A stretch of 64,000 nt of DNA, from NCBI RefSeq assembly GCF_000478275.1, contig NZ_ASJB01000096.1, forward strand, positions 1-64,000. The letters are read 5' to 3'. The translations under genes were made by a program, and so were the position numbers. This DNA is from Amycolatopsis orientalis DSM 40040 = KCTC 9412. Lineage in GTDB: Bacteria; Actinomycetota; Actinomycetes; Mycobacteriales; Pseudonocardiaceae. Position 1 is the stretch's first letter, and each line of letters opens with the position of its first letter. Of the stretch, positions 22,631 to 31,504 are shown in pieces. The notes under the pieces were generated by a model. It was not told the DNA's origin. It was given only the letters and a program-made list of their open reading frames with translations, and did not search any database.

Positions 22631-23437
22631 TTACGCGCTGGTGGGAGCCAGCACACCCGGAGCGAAACCCATGAACCGCTGAGCGAGTCTGGTGAACGGC
22701 TCGGCGGATCCGGTGGCGACGAACTCGTGCCTCGGCGGGGTGTCGCGTTCGGCGAGGAGGTCGTTCTCGGTGAGGACACGCACGAGGTCACGCGCGGTTT
22801 CCTCGGCGCTCGACACCAGCGTGACGTCCTGGCCCATGACGATCTGCAGCACCCCGGACAGCAACGGGTAGTGCGTGCAGCCCATCACCAGCGTGTCGAC
22901 CTGGGCGTCGAGCAGTGGTTCGAGATATCCCTGTGCGAGGCCGAGCACCTGACGGCCGGTGGTGATCCCGCGTTCGACGAAGTCCACGAACCGCGGGCAC
23001 GCGACGCTGGTGATCTCGACGCCCTGCGCGGCGGTGAACGCGTCGTCGTAGGCGCGGGACCGGACGGTGCCCTCGGTGCCGATCACCCCGATCCGGCCGG
23101 ATCGCGTGGCGGACACGGCCCGGCGCGCGGCCGGGAGGACGACCTCGATGACGGGGACGTCGTAGCGCTCCCGCGCGTCGCGAAGGCAGGCCGCGGACGC
23201 GGTGTTGCAGGCGATGACCAGCGCCTTCACCCCGCCTTCGACGATGTCGTCCAGCGCCTCCAGCGCGTACTTGCGTGCCGTCGCGATGGGAAGCGGGCCG
23301 TACGGGTTGCGAGCGGTGTCGCCGACGTAGCGCAGCTGCTCACCGGGCAGCTGCTCCAGGATCGCCCTGGCGACGGTGAGCCCGCCCACCCCGGAATCGA
23401 AGACGCCGATCGGGGCGTCGGCGCTCGGCTTGGTCAC
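22631..23437 (-). CDS. murI: Glutamate racemase
   Basis: A 268-residue enzyme that makes D-glutamate for peptidoglycan. The two catalytic Cys are C77 (VIACNTASA) and C187 (MGCTHYPLL). The start PIGVFDSGVGGLTV and YVGDTARNPYG (substrate loop) are diagnostic. The GTG start overlaps the upstream rhomboid stop by 4 nt. Position matches Rv1338. Confidence 0.96.
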   Translation of the reverse strand: MTKPSADAPIGVFDSGVGGLTVARAILEQLPGEQLRYVGDTARNPYGPLPIATARKYALEALDDIVEGGVKALVIACNTASAACLRDARERYDVPVIEVVLPAARRAVSATRSGRIGVIGTEGTVRSRAYDDAFTAAQGVEITSVACPRFVDFVERGITTGRQVLGLAQGYLEPLLDAQVDTLVMGCTHYPLLSGVLQIVMGQDVTLVSSAEETARDLVRVLTENDLLAERDTPPRHEFVATGSAEPFTRLAQRFMGFAPGVLAPTSA

Positions 23438-24105
23438 ACGGCGAGGCTACCGGGACCGGCCGCCGGACTCTTCTTGGCTCGGGACCTGTCCATCCTCGCC
23501 ACCACCCAGGCCGCGAAGACACCGGACAGCGCACCGAACAGGTGGCCCTGCCAGGAGACGCCCGGATCACCCGGAAGCAGTCCCCAGAGCATCCCGCTCC
23601 AGATGCCCAGCAGCAGCACGGCCACCAGGATCTGCCCGGCCGCCCGGTTGAAAATCCCCCTGACCAGTAGGAACGCGAGCCAGCCGAAGGCGACGCCGGA
23701 AGCGCCGACGGTCACGGTGTTGTCCGGCGCGATCAGCCAGACACCGAGGCCGGAGAGCACCCAGATGATGGCCGTGACCAGCACCCACCGGCCGATGCCC
23801 GCCGCCATCGCGAGGAAGGCGAACACCAGGACCGGGACGGTGTTCGAGAACAGATGACCCCAGCCCGCGTGCAGCAACGGCGCCCAGAGCACGCCGTCCA
23901 GCCCGGAGAGGTCGCGGGCGAGGATGCCGCCCTGGTCGAGGTCGGCGGGCAGCACGACGTCGACCAGCTCCACCAGGTAGAGCAGCACGGTGAAGGCCAG
24001 CGCCACGATGACGGCGGCCTTCGGGTTCGGCGGCAGGACGCGTTTGGCCGGATCGGTGCCGGACGACTCGCTCGCCGGGACCGGCTGGGGAGGCAAAGTG
24101 GTCAC
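23434..24105 (-). CDS. Rhomboid-family intramembrane serine protease
   Basis: A 223-residue polytopic membrane protein, about six helices. The catalytic Ser is in GASGVAFGWLAFLL and the catalytic His in WQGHLFGALSGV; HAGWGHLFSN is the conserved early helix motif. It resembles mycobacterial Rv1337. It is 4-nt coupled to murI. Confidence 0.92.
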   Translation of the reverse strand: MTTLPPQPVPASESSGTDPAKRVLPPNPKAAVIVALAFTVLLYLVELVDVVLPADLDQGGILARDLSGLDGVLWAPLLHAGWGHLFSNTVPVLVFAFLAMAAGIGRWVLVTAIIWVLSGLGVWLIAPDNTVTVGASGVAFGWLAFLLVRGIFNRAAGQILVAVLLLGIWSGMLWGLLPGDPGVSWQGHLFGALSGVFAAWVVARMDRSRAKKSPAAGPGSLAV

Positions 24106-24187
24106 CTCCCCAGGCTACGGCCGGTCCGGGCGGGATCGCCTCCGTGAGAACCCTGATTTGTCGGTGGGGACCGCTACGGTCGGTCGC

Positions 24188-25066
24188 ATGGGGATCTCTT
24201 CTTCCGAGCACGTCGACGTGCCCGCCTACCTCGCGCGACTCGGCCTCGGGCACGAGCCGCCGAGCCTCGACGCGCTCTTCCGCCTGCACCAGGCGCATGT
24301 GGAACGGGTGCCGTACGAGGATCTCGAAGTCCAGCTGGGCCGGGTCACCTCGCTGGATCCGGCGGTGTCGTTCGGCCGGATCGTCGCCGGTCGCGGTGGC
24401 TACTGTTATCACCTCAACGGTGCGTTTTCGGCCTTGCTGAAGGCGCTCGGCTACCGGGTCACGCGGCATCCGGGCGGGGCGCACACCGCTCAGGAGACCG
24501 CCGGGATCCATCTCAACCACCTGGCGTTGACGGTGACCGGGCTGCCCGAGGCGCCGGAAGCCGGCTGGCTGGTCGACGTGGGGCTCGGCGACGGCATCCA
24601 TGAGCCACTTCCGCTGAGTGAAGGCGAGTACAAGCAGGGGCCGCTGGTGTTCCGCATGCGGACGTCGGAGATCACGCCCGGCGGCTGGCGGTTCGACCAC
24701 GATCCGCAGGGCAGTTTCGTCGGCATGGATTTCGCCCCCGAGACGGCCGTGATGCAGGACTTCGCCGAGAAACACGTCGAGCTGTCCACGTCCGAGAGCT
24801 CCGGGTTCGTCCGCACGCTCGTGTTGCAGCGCCGGGACGCCGAAAGCCTCGATTCGCTGCGCGCGCTGACGCTCACCCGCCTGCCGGGCGGCAAGACGGT
24901 GCTGGAATCACCGGCCGAGTGGTGGACGGCGATCGAGGACGTCTTCGGGGTGCGGCGCGGCCTGTTCACCGATGAGGAGCGAGACAGGCTGTGGCGGCAG
25001 GCCGTCGCCCAGCACGAGCGTCACCTCGCCGGAGCGGAGGGGAGCGCGGCCTTGCCGAGCGCGTAG
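24188..25066 (+). CDS. Arylamine N-acetyltransferase
   Basis: A 292-residue NAT that transfers acetyl from CoA to arylamines, or makes amide bonds in ansamycin-type biosynthesis. The catalytic Cys is C73 in RGGYCYHLNG; the triad His and Asp are in LNHLAL and WLVDVGLGD. The ATG at 24188 starts the family region at once. It interrupts the otherwise mycobacteria-like gene run on the opposite strand, and its last 46 nt overlap the convergent racemase. No ansamycin genes are nearby, so a detoxification role is more likely. Confidence 0.93.
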   Translation: MGISSSEHVDVPAYLARLGLGHEPPSLDALFRLHQAHVERVPYEDLEVQLGRVTSLDPAVSFGRIVAGRGGYCYHLNGAFSALLKALGYRVTRHPGGAHTAQETAGIHLNHLALTVTGLPEAPEAGWLVDVGLGDGIHEPLPLSEGEYKQGPLVFRMRTSEITPGGWRFDHDPQGSFVGMDFAPETAVMQDFAEKHVELSTSESSGFVRTLVLQRRDAESLDSLRALTLTRLPGGKTVLESPAEWWTAIEDVFGVRRGLFTDEERDRLWRQAVAQHERHLAGAEGSAALPSA

Positions 25067-25740
25067 TCCACGGCCGCCTCGGCGTGCAACCTGGTGGTGG
25101 GGAAAGTGGGTACCGGGCTGTCTTCGGGACCGACGAGCAGTTCGATCTCGGTGCAGCCGTAGATGACGCCGTCCGCGCCCGCGTCGACGATCCGGGCGAT
25201 GACCTCGCGGTACCGCTCGCGCGACTCGTCGGTGACGACGCCGTGGACGAGTTCGTCGTAGATGATCCGGTGCACGGTCTCGCGGTCTTCTTCGGTGGGC
25301 ACAAGCACGTCGAGCCCGTGCGCGGCGAGGCGTTCGCGGTAGAACGGCTGGGCCATGGTGAAGCCGGTGCCCAGGAGCCCGACGCGCTTGACGTTCTCGG
25401 CCTTGATCGCCGCGGCCGTGGTGTCGGCGAGGTGCAGGAGCGGGATGCCGAGGCCGTCGGTGAGCTGCTCGGCGACCTTGTGCATCGTGTTGGTGCAGAG
25501 CACGACGAAGTCCGCTCCGGCCGCTTCGAGCCCGCGCGCGGCGCGGTTCAGCTCGCGGCCGGCGTCGTCCCAGCGACCTTCGGCCTGCATCGCCTCGATT
25601 TCGGCGAAGTCCACGGAGTAGAGCACGGTATGCGCGGAGTGGTACCCGCCGCGAAGTTCACGGACGCGCTCGTTGACCAGCCGGTAGTACTCGGCCGAAG
25701 ATTCCCAGCTCATCCCGCCCAGCAGCCCGATGACCTTCAT
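25021..25740 (-). CDS. Asp/Glu racemase family protein
   Basis: A 239-residue protein of the aspartate/glutamate racemase superfamily. Catalytic Cys positions are in VLCTNTMHK and YGCTEIELL; the start KVIGLLGGMSWESSAEYYR is typical of the aspartate-racemase / YgeA group. An ATG three codons upstream is also possible. Its 3' end overlaps the convergent N-acetyltransferase by 46 nt. The substrate is uncertain. Confidence 0.92.
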   Translation of the reverse strand: MKVIGLLGGMSWESSAEYYRLVNERVRELRGGYHSAHTVLYSVDFAEIEAMQAEGRWDDAGRELNRAARGLEAAGADFVVLCTNTMHKVAEQLTDGLGIPLLHLADTTAAAIKAENVKRVGLLGTGFTMAQPFYRERLAAHGLDVLVPTEEDRETVHRIIYDELVHGVVTDESRERYREVIARIVDAGADGVIYGCTEIELLVGPEDSPVPTFPTTRLHAEAAVDYALGKAALPSAPAR

Positions 25741-25780
25741 GCCCACCATCGTGCCAGCGCCGCGCGGACAGTGCCGCCAA

Positions 25781-25835
25781 CGCTATGAAAGGTCCTTTCC
25801 TTGCAAATTTTGCAAGGAAAGGACCTTTCATAGCG
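25781..25835. repeat. Family C palindrome, copy 1
   Basis: Perfect 27-bp arms (25781-25807, 25809-25835) around a single T. Core ATGAAAGGTCCTTTCCTTGC. It is 16 bp downstream of the cysM stop and upstream of the racemase start, between tandem minus-strand genes. Confidence 0.93.
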
Positions 25836-25851
25836 CGCGAGAAGAGGGGAA

Positions 25852-26802
25852 TCAGGCCCAGAGCTGCCCGTCGAGCCTTTCGGCGGCTTCGTCGAGCGAG
25901 CCGGAGTAAGCGCCCGTCGAGAGGTACTTCCACCCAGCGTCCGCGACCACGAACGCGACGTCGGCGGGCTTACCCGAAGCAGCGGCCTTCTCGGCGACAG
26001 CCAGCGCGGCGTGCAGCACCGCACCGGTCGAGATCCCCGCGAAGATGCCTTCGTGCTCCAGCAGCTCACGTGTCCGGCGAAGCGCGTCGTAAGCGCCGAC
26101 GGAGAAGCGGCCGTTGAGCACGCTCGCGTCGTAGAGCTCCGGGACGAAACCCTCGTCGAGGTTCCGCAGGCCGTACACCAGTTCGCCGTAGCGCGGCTCG
26201 GCCGCGATGATCTGCACGTCCGGCTTCGCCTCGTGCAGGTAGCGCCCGACCCCGACCAGGGTGCCGGTGGTGCCGAGGCCGCCGACGAAATGCGTCAGCG
26301 TCGGCAGGTCCTTGAGCAGTTCGGGCCCGGTTCCGCGGTAATGCGCGTCGGCGTTGGCCGGGTTGCCGTACTGGTAGAGCATGACCCAGTCCGGGTTGGC
26401 CTCGGCCAGCTCCTTCGCCCGGCGCACGGCCTCGTTGGAGCCGCCCGCGGCCGGGGAGAAGACGATCCTCGCGCCGTACGCCTGCAGCAGCTGCTTGCGT
26501 TCGGTGGAGGTGTTCTCCGGCATGACGCACACCAGGCCGTAGCCCTTGAGCTTCGCGGCCATGGCGAGCGCGATCCCGGTGTTGCCCGACGTCGGCTCCA
26601 GGATCGTGGAACCGCGCCGGAGGATCCCTTCACGCTCGGCGGCCTCGATCATCGCCAGCGCGGGGCGATCCTTGATCGAACCGGTCGGGTTGCGATCCTC
26701 CAGTTTCGCCCACAACCGCACGTCGTGGGTGGGCGAAAGCCGGGGCAGGCCGACCAGCGGGGTGCCGCCGAGCGTGTCGAGCAGCGACTCGAAGCGAGCC
26801 AT
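25852..26802 (-). CDS. cysM: Cysteine synthase CysM (CysO-dependent type)
   Basis: A 316-residue PLP enzyme of fold type II. The PLP lysine is K44 in NPTGSIKDRPA and the substrate loop is PTSGNTGIALAMA. In mycobacteria, CysM uses O-phosphoserine and the thiocarboxylated carrier CysO instead of free sulphide. The immediate neighbours cysO (3 nt away) and mec support the same pathway here. Confidence 0.95.
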   Translation of the reverse strand: MARFESLLDTLGGTPLVGLPRLSPTHDVRLWAKLEDRNPTGSIKDRPALAMIEAAEREGILRRGSTILEPTSGNTGIALAMAAKLKGYGLVCVMPENTSTERKQLLQAYGARIVFSPAAGGSNEAVRRAKELAEANPDWVMLYQYGNPANADAHYRGTGPELLKDLPTLTHFVGGLGTTGTLVGVGRYLHEAKPDVQIIAAEPRYGELVYGLRNLDEGFVPELYDASVLNGRFSVGAYDALRRTRELLEHEGIFAGISTGAVLHAALAVAEKAAASGKPADVAFVVADAGWKYLSTGAYSGSLDEAAERLDGQLWA

Positions 26803-26805
26803 GGA

Positions 26806-27078
26806 TCAGCCTCCGGCCACGGCGGGCAGGATGGTCAGCGTGTCGCCGTCCTTGACCTCGGCCTCGAGACCACCGGAGAAGCGGACGTCCTCGTCGTTGA
26901 CGTAGACGTTGACGAAGCGGTGCAGCTTCTCTTCCTTGACCAGGCGGGCCTTGAGGCCGCCGTGGCGGGACTCGATGTCGTCGATCACCTCGAGCACGGT
27001 CTTGCCGGTCGCCTCGACGGACTTCTCGCCGCCGGTGTGCGTACGCAGGATGGTCGGGATGGACACGGTCACGGCCAT
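26806..27078 (-). CDS. cysO: Sulphur-carrier protein CysO
   Basis: A 90-residue ubiquitin-like carrier of the ThiS/MoaD fold ending in the required Gly-Gly (LPAVAGG), whose C-terminal thiocarboxylate donates sulphur to CysM. SIPTILRTHTGGEKSVEATG and VNVYVNDEDVRFSGGLEAEVKDGDTLTILPAVAGG fit the family. It lies between mec and cysM. Confidence 0.96.
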   Translation of the reverse strand: MAVTVSIPTILRTHTGGEKSVEATGKTVLEVIDDIESRHGGLKARLVKEEKLHRFVNVYVNDEDVRFSGGLEAEVKDGDTLTILPAVAGG

Positions 27079-27150
27079 GGTTTTCTACCTCCGGTGGGTT
27101 CTCTACTACGCAGACGTTCGGTCCGGCCCGGGTTATTCCGGGTCCGGGGT

Positions 27151-27564
27151 TCAGCCGATGATCTCGACGGGCTCCTCGGTGATCTCCCCGTCCACGATCC
27201 GGTACGACCGGAACTGGTGCGAGTCGGGGTCCTTGGTGGAGACGAGCACGTAGTGCGCGTCGGGTTCCGAGGCGATCGAGACATCGGTGCGCGACGGGTA
27301 GGCGTCCGTGGCGGTGTGCGAGTGGTAGATGACCACCGGGACCTCGCCGTTCGCCTCCAGTTCGCGATGCAGCCTGAGCTGGTCCATCGAGTCGAACTGG
27401 TAGAACGTCGGCGACCGGGCCGCGTTGACCATCGGGATGAAGCGTTCGGGGCTGTCCGATCCTTCGGGACCGGCGATCACCCCGCACGCCTCGTCGGGAT
27501 GGTCACGGCGGGCATGGGCGACGATCTCGTCGACGAGGTCACGGCGGATCCGGAGCACATCCAC
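27151..27564 (-). CDS. mec: JAMM metallopeptidase Mec (CysO-cysteine hydrolase)
   Basis: A 137-residue JAB1/MPN zinc peptidase that releases cysteine from CysO-cysteine. The metal and catalytic set is E25, H81, H83, S91 and D94 (HSHTATDAYPSRTD), the full JAMM signature. First gene of mec-cysO-cysM. A family B palindrome lies upstream. Confidence 0.95.
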   Translation of the reverse strand: MDVLRIRRDLVDEIVAHARRDHPDEACGVIAGPEGSDSPERFIPMVNAARSPTFYQFDSMDQLRLHRELEANGEVPVVIYHSHTATDAYPSRTDVSIASEPDAHYVLVSTKDPDSHQFRSYRIVDGEITEEPVEIIG

Positions 27565-27623
27565 ATCTTAGGTGCTGGACGCAGGCGGTCCACACTCTGA
27601 GATTGCCGCCACTCACCCCCGCA

Positions 27624-27679
27624 TTTCGTCCTCTGGATGCGGTCCTTGCGCGTGCAACTACCGCATCCAGAGGACGAAA
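27624..27679. repeat. Family B palindrome, copy 1
   Basis: Perfect 20-bp arms (27624-27643, 27660-27679), core TTTCGTCCTCTGGATGCGGT. The 16-nt loop contains TTGC-GCGT-GCAA, so it can fold further. It begins 7 nt after the P1 peptidase stop codon on the minus strand. Confidence 0.92.
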
Positions 27680-27686
27680 CGTGGGG

Positions 27687-28679
27687 TCAGGAGAGCGCTT
27701 CGGGCCAGACGTCGCGATAAGCGCGCATGCCACCGGCCGAAGTGGCGTTCAGCACGCCGTGCACCATCGCCCGCCCGAACACCCGCGCGGCCGCCGAGCA
27801 CAGCGTGTCCAGCACCGCCGCGCGCGCCGTGGCCGCGATCGGCCCGGCACCACCGGGCAGTTCCCGCTCGCCGGTCGCGAGCGCGAAGACCGTGTCGCCG
27901 TCGAACATCGTGTGCGCGGGCCGCACGGCCCTGGCGAGACCATCCTGCGCGGCCACCGCGAGCCGTCGCGCCTCCGCCTTGGACAGCGCCGCGTCGACCG
28001 CGACCACGCCGATCGTCGTGTTCAGCCCGGCCGCCTTCGCCTCGACGTCGCCGGGCCGGTCCGGCCAGCGGACGCCGAACTCGCCGTCGACCTCGTGATC
28101 CGCCGCGAAGGCGCGGCCGGTCGAGAGATCCACCGCCTCCCCGGCGGCGTTCACCGCGGCGACGACGCCGACCGTGAACTCCCCGACGCGCTCCGAGGCC
28201 GTCCCGATGCCGCCTTTGAGTGATCCCGCCTTCGCCCCGGCACCCGCGCCGACGGTCCCCAACCCCACCGGCCCGGCCGCCGCGGCCTCACAGGCGGCAT
28301 AACCGAAGGACGCGTCCGGGCGGTTGCCCCAGTCGCTACGCGGCAGGTCGAACAGCACCGCGGCGGGCACGATCGGCACCACCTCGTGCGGCTGCGTCCC
28401 GACCGGGATCCCGAGATTCCGCTCGGCGAGCCAGCGCATGACGCCATCCGCCGCGGCCAGGCCGTACGCGCTCCCACCGGACAGGCAGATCGCGTTCACG
28501 TGCTGGACCAGGTTCTCCGGCTCCAGCAGGTTGGTCTCGCGGGTCCCGGGCGCGCCGCCGCGCTGGTCGACCGCCCCGACAGCGCCGCCGGGGACCAGTA
28601 CGACCGTCGTCCCGGTCGCCCAGCCGTCACCGACCCGCTCGTGGTGCCCGACCAGCACCCCCGGAACGTCGGTGATCAT
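27687..28679 (-). CDS. P1 (DmpA-type) self-processing aminopeptidase family protein
   Basis: A 330-residue Ntn-fold peptidase related to DmpA/Rv1333. N-terminal glycine-rich substrate loop NAICLSGGSAYGLAAADGVM. The autocleavage region is GLNTTIGVVAVDAALSKAEARR, where a Thr would be the new N-terminus after self-cleavage; classical DmpA uses Ser, so the nucleophile assignment is inference. Its ATG overlaps the DUF2017 stop by 4 nt. Position matches Rv1333. Confidence 0.9.
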   Translation of the reverse strand: MITDVPGVLVGHHERVGDGWATGTTVVLVPGGAVGAVDQRGGAPGTRETNLLEPENLVQHVNAICLSGGSAYGLAAADGVMRWLAERNLGIPVGTQPHEVVPIVPAAVLFDLPRSDWGNRPDASFGYAACEAAAAGPVGLGTVGAGAGAKAGSLKGGIGTASERVGEFTVGVVAAVNAAGEAVDLSTGRAFAADHEVDGEFGVRWPDRPGDVEAKAAGLNTTIGVVAVDAALSKAEARRLAVAAQDGLARAVRPAHTMFDGDTVFALATGERELPGGAGPIAATARAAVLDTLCSAAARVFGRAMVHGVLNATSAGGMRAYRDVWPEALS

Positions 28680-29233
28680 GACGTCAGTGACTGGATCAGG
28701 GTTTCCTGCACCCAGGTCAGCCAGTGGTAGACACCCAGGTGCGGCGCGCGAGGGTCGTCCTCGGGCAGCTCGTCGGGCATGTCCTCGGTGACGTCGAGCG
28801 CGGTGCCCAGCGCGAGCCGGACGTCGTTGAGCGCGCCCAGCCAGGCGTCGGCCTGCTCGAAGGTCAGCCGCACGTTCCCGCCGTCGCGCGGCAGCGTGTC
28901 CAGCACGATCTTGGCGACGCCGACCTTCTTGTCCAGCAGATCCGGCTCGTGGATCGACCGCATCGCGGCGGCCGAGTCGATGTCCTCGCGGGTCGGGTTG
29001 TCCGGGTCCAGCTTGTGGAAGTCCGGCAACAGCCGCGAGAGCACGGGATCGTCCGGCGACTCCGTCGGGCCCGTCCGGATCCCGGTCAGCTCGGCCAGCT
29101 CGTCCTGCGGTGCCTCCTCGGCGCGCGCGGTGAGCATGTCCTCCAGCTGGCTGACCAGGCCACGGAGGACCGCGGCCTCCTGCTGCTCGAACCCCGCGAC
29201 GATGGTCTCGCCCTTACGGCGCCATCCGTTCAC
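28676..29233 (-). CDS. DUF2017 protein (Rv1332-like)
   Basis: A 185-residue soluble helical protein: FEQQEAAVLRGLVSQLEDML, PVLSRLLPDFHKLDPDNPTREDIDSAAAMRSIHEPDLLDKK and the C-terminal HLGVYHWLTWVQETLIQSL. In actinobacteria this family is nearly always next to clpS, and it overlaps clpS by 4 nt here, suggesting a role with ClpS or Clp proteolysis. No enzyme motif is seen. Confidence 0.9.
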   Translation of the reverse strand: MNGWRRKGETIVAGFEQQEAAVLRGLVSQLEDMLTARAEEAPQDELAELTGIRTGPTESPDDPVLSRLLPDFHKLDPDNPTREDIDSAAAMRSIHEPDLLDKKVGVAKIVLDTLPRDGGNVRLTFEQADAWLGALNDVRLALGTALDVTEDMPDELPEDDPRAPHLGVYHWLTWVQETLIQSLTS

Positions 29234-29529
29234 GATGGCTGCTCCATCGTCGCCCAGAGGCCGGCGGCGTGGAGCTTCGCGACGTCGGTCTCCACCTTCT
29301 CCTTGGAACCGGAGGACACGATCGCCTTGCCCTTCTGGTGTACGTCGAGCATCAGCTTCGTGGCGTGGTCCCGGCTGTAACCGAACAGCTTCTGGAACAC
29401 GTACGTCACGTACGACATGAGATTCACCGGATCGTTCCAGACGACCGTCCGCCAGGGACTGTCCTCAGAGACGACTTCTACTCCCTGTGGATCAACCTGC
29501 GTCTGCTCGGATGCGACAGGCGTGGACAT
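29230..29529 (-). CDS. clpS: ATP-dependent Clp protease adaptor ClpS
   Basis: A 99-residue adaptor that hands N-degron substrates to ClpC/ClpA. Core: WRTVVWNDPVNLMSYVTYVFQKLFGYSRDHATKLMLDVHQKGKAIVSSGSKEKVE, containing the NDPVN motif, the H of DVHQKG and the hydrophobic pocket. The N-terminus is a short acidic extension. The start at 29529 or the codon three upstream are both possible. Divergent from pncB. Confidence 0.95.
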   Translation of the reverse strand: MSTPVASEQTQVDPQGVEVVSEDSPWRTVVWNDPVNLMSYVTYVFQKLFGYSRDHATKLMLDVHQKGKAIVSSGSKEKVETDVAKLHAAGLWATMEQPS

Positions 29530-29603
29530 GCACTCCATGGTGTCACGGGCCCCACCCGGTATGGGCTGGCAGGTCCGGCCATGTGGGTGAATAGGCTGGC
29601 CCC

Positions 29604-30908
29604 ATGGGTTTCCCCGAGGCGGCCACTGGCGCCAGCACCGCGCTGCTCACCGACCACTACGAGCTGACCATGCTGGCCAGCGCCCTCTCCGACGGGACCG
29701 CGGACCGGCCCTGCGTGTTCGAGGTCTTCGCACGTCGCCTGCCCGACGGGCGCCGCTACGGCGTCGTCGCGGGCACCGGCCGGGTCCTCGACGCGATCGC
29801 GGACTTCCGGTTCACCGACGCCGAACTGAGCCAGCTGGAAGCGACGGCCGTCGTCGACGACGCCACCCTTTCGTGGCTCGCGGACTACTCCTTCTCCGGG
29901 AACATCGACGGCTACGCCGAGGGCGAGCTCTACTTCCCCGGCTCCCCGATCCTGACCGTCACCGGTTCGTTCGGCGAGGCCGTCGTGCTGGAGACGCTGA
30001 TCCTCTCGATCCTCAACCACGACAGCGCGATCGCCTCCGCGGCGGCGCGGATGTCGGGCGCCGCGCACGGCAGGCCGATCATCGAGATGGGCGGGCGCCG
30101 CACGCACGAGTACGCCGCCGTCGCCGCCGCGCGGGCCGCGTACCTCGCCGGTTTCGCCACCACCTCCAACCTCGAAGCCGGGCGGCGCTACGGAATCCCG
30201 ACCCGGGGCACCGTCGCGCACGCGTTCATGTTGCTGCACGACAGTGAAGAGGCCGCGTTCCGCGCCCAAGTGGACAAGATGGGCGCCGACACCACTCTTC
30301 TGGTGGACACCTACGACATCACCAAGGGGATCGAAACGGCCGTCCGGGTGGCAGGCCCCGAGCTGGGCGCGATCCGCATCGACTCCGGTGACGTGGGCCC
30401 GCTGGCCCGCAAGGCGCGCGAGCAACTGGACTCCCTCGGCGCCAAGGACACCCGCATCGTGGTGTCCGGTGACCTCGACGAACACGCCATCGCGGCACTG
30501 CGTGCGGAACCTGTCGACGCGTACGGCGTCGGCACCTCGGTCGTCACCGGTTCCGGCGCGCCGACCGCCGGGATGGTCTACAAGCTCGTCGAGGTCGACG
30601 GCAAGCCGGTGGCCAAGCGCAGCGCGCACAAGGAGTCCCGCGGCGGCCGGAAATCCGCGCTGCGACGGCACCGCGAGACCGGCACCGCCGTCGAAGAGGT
30701 CATCTGGACCGCCGCCTCGGCGGTACCGGAACGGGGACCGAACGACCACGAATTGCAGATTCCGCTGGTCCGGGACGGCCGGACGGTGGATGATTTGCCC
30801 ACGCTGGACGACGCGCGCCAGCGGCTTCGGCGTGCGCTGGTGAGCCTGCCGTGGGAGGGCCTCAAGCTCTCGCACGGGGAGCCGGCCATCCCGACCGTAT
30901 TCGTCTAA
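29604..30908 (+). CDS. pncB: Nicotinate phosphoribosyltransferase
   Basis: A 434-residue enzyme that makes nicotinate mononucleotide from nicotinate and PRPP (Preiss-Handler NAD salvage). Motifs are TDHYELTMLASAL near the N-terminus, SILNHDSAIASAAARM, GGRRTHEYAAVAAARAAYLAGFATTSN, HAFMLLHDSEEAAF, AIRIDSGDVGPLA and YGVGTSVVTGSGAP. It leads pncB-pncA-eda and occupies the Rv1330c position. Confidence 0.96.
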   Translation: MGFPEAATGASTALLTDHYELTMLASALSDGTADRPCVFEVFARRLPDGRRYGVVAGTGRVLDAIADFRFTDAELSQLEATAVVDDATLSWLADYSFSGNIDGYAEGELYFPGSPILTVTGSFGEAVVLETLILSILNHDSAIASAAARMSGAAHGRPIIEMGGRRTHEYAAVAAARAAYLAGFATTSNLEAGRRYGIPTRGTVAHAFMLLHDSEEAAFRAQVDKMGADTTLLVDTYDITKGIETAVRVAGPELGAIRIDSGDVGPLARKAREQLDSLGAKDTRIVVSGDLDEHAIAALRAEPVDAYGVGTSVVTGSGAPTAGMVYKLVEVDGKPVAKRSAHKESRGGRKSALRRHRETGTAVEEVIWTAASAVPERGPNDHELQIPLVRDGRTVDDLPTLDDARQRLRRALVSLPWEGLKLSHGEPAIPTVFV

Positions 30909-30928
30909 AGAGAGTTCAGGAGCAACAC

Positions 30929-31504
30929 ATGGGGACCGCCCTGATCGTGGTCGATGTGCAGAACGACTTCTGCGAAGGCGGGTCGCTCGGCCTGCCCGGC
31001 GGCGCCGCGGCCGCCGAAGGGATTTCGAAGCTGGCCGCCGAGGGCGGCTACGCGCACGTCGTCGCCACCCGTGACTACCACATCGACCCGGGCGACCACT
31101 TCAGCGAGACGCCGGACTTCAAGGACAGCTGGCCGCGGCACTGCGTCGCGGGCACCTCCGGCGCCTCGTTCCACCCCGCGCTCGACGTCGTCCCGATCAG
31201 CGAGGTCTTCTCCAAGGGCGAGTACACCGCCGCGTACTCGGGCTTCGAGGGCAACGCGCGGGACGGCAAGACGCTCGACGCGTGGCTGAAGGAGCACGAC
31301 GTCACCGAGGTAGACGTCGTCGGTATCGCGACCGACTTCTGCGTGCGCGCCACGGCGCTCGACGCGGCGAAGGCGGGCTTCACCGTGCGAGTGCTGCTCG
31401 ACCTCACCGTCGGCGGTTCGCAGCCGACGGTCGACGCGGCGCTCAAGGACTTCGACGAGGCCGGCGTGACCTACACCGGAAAGGCGCCGGTCCCCTCCGC
31501 ATGA
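30929..31504 (+). CDS. pncA: Nicotinamidase / pyrazinamidase
   Basis: A 191-residue isochorismatase-fold amidase that converts nicotinamide to nicotinate, the substrate of the gene before it. Catalytic triad: D9 (VVDVQNDF), Lys in FSKGEYTA, and Cys in ATDFCVRATALDA. Metal ligands lie in TRDYHIDPGDHF. The ATG at 30929 is preceded by CAGGAGC. It is 20 nt from pncB and overlaps the aldolase by 4 nt. Confidence 0.96.
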   Translation: MGTALIVVDVQNDFCEGGSLGLPGGAAAAEGISKLAAEGGYAHVVATRDYHIDPGDHFSETPDFKDSWPRHCVAGTSGASFHPALDVVPISEVFSKGEYTAAYSGFEGNARDGKTLDAWLKEHDVTEVDVVGIATDFCVRATALDAAKAGFTVRVLLDLTVGGSQPTVDAALKDFDEAGVTYTGKAPVPSA

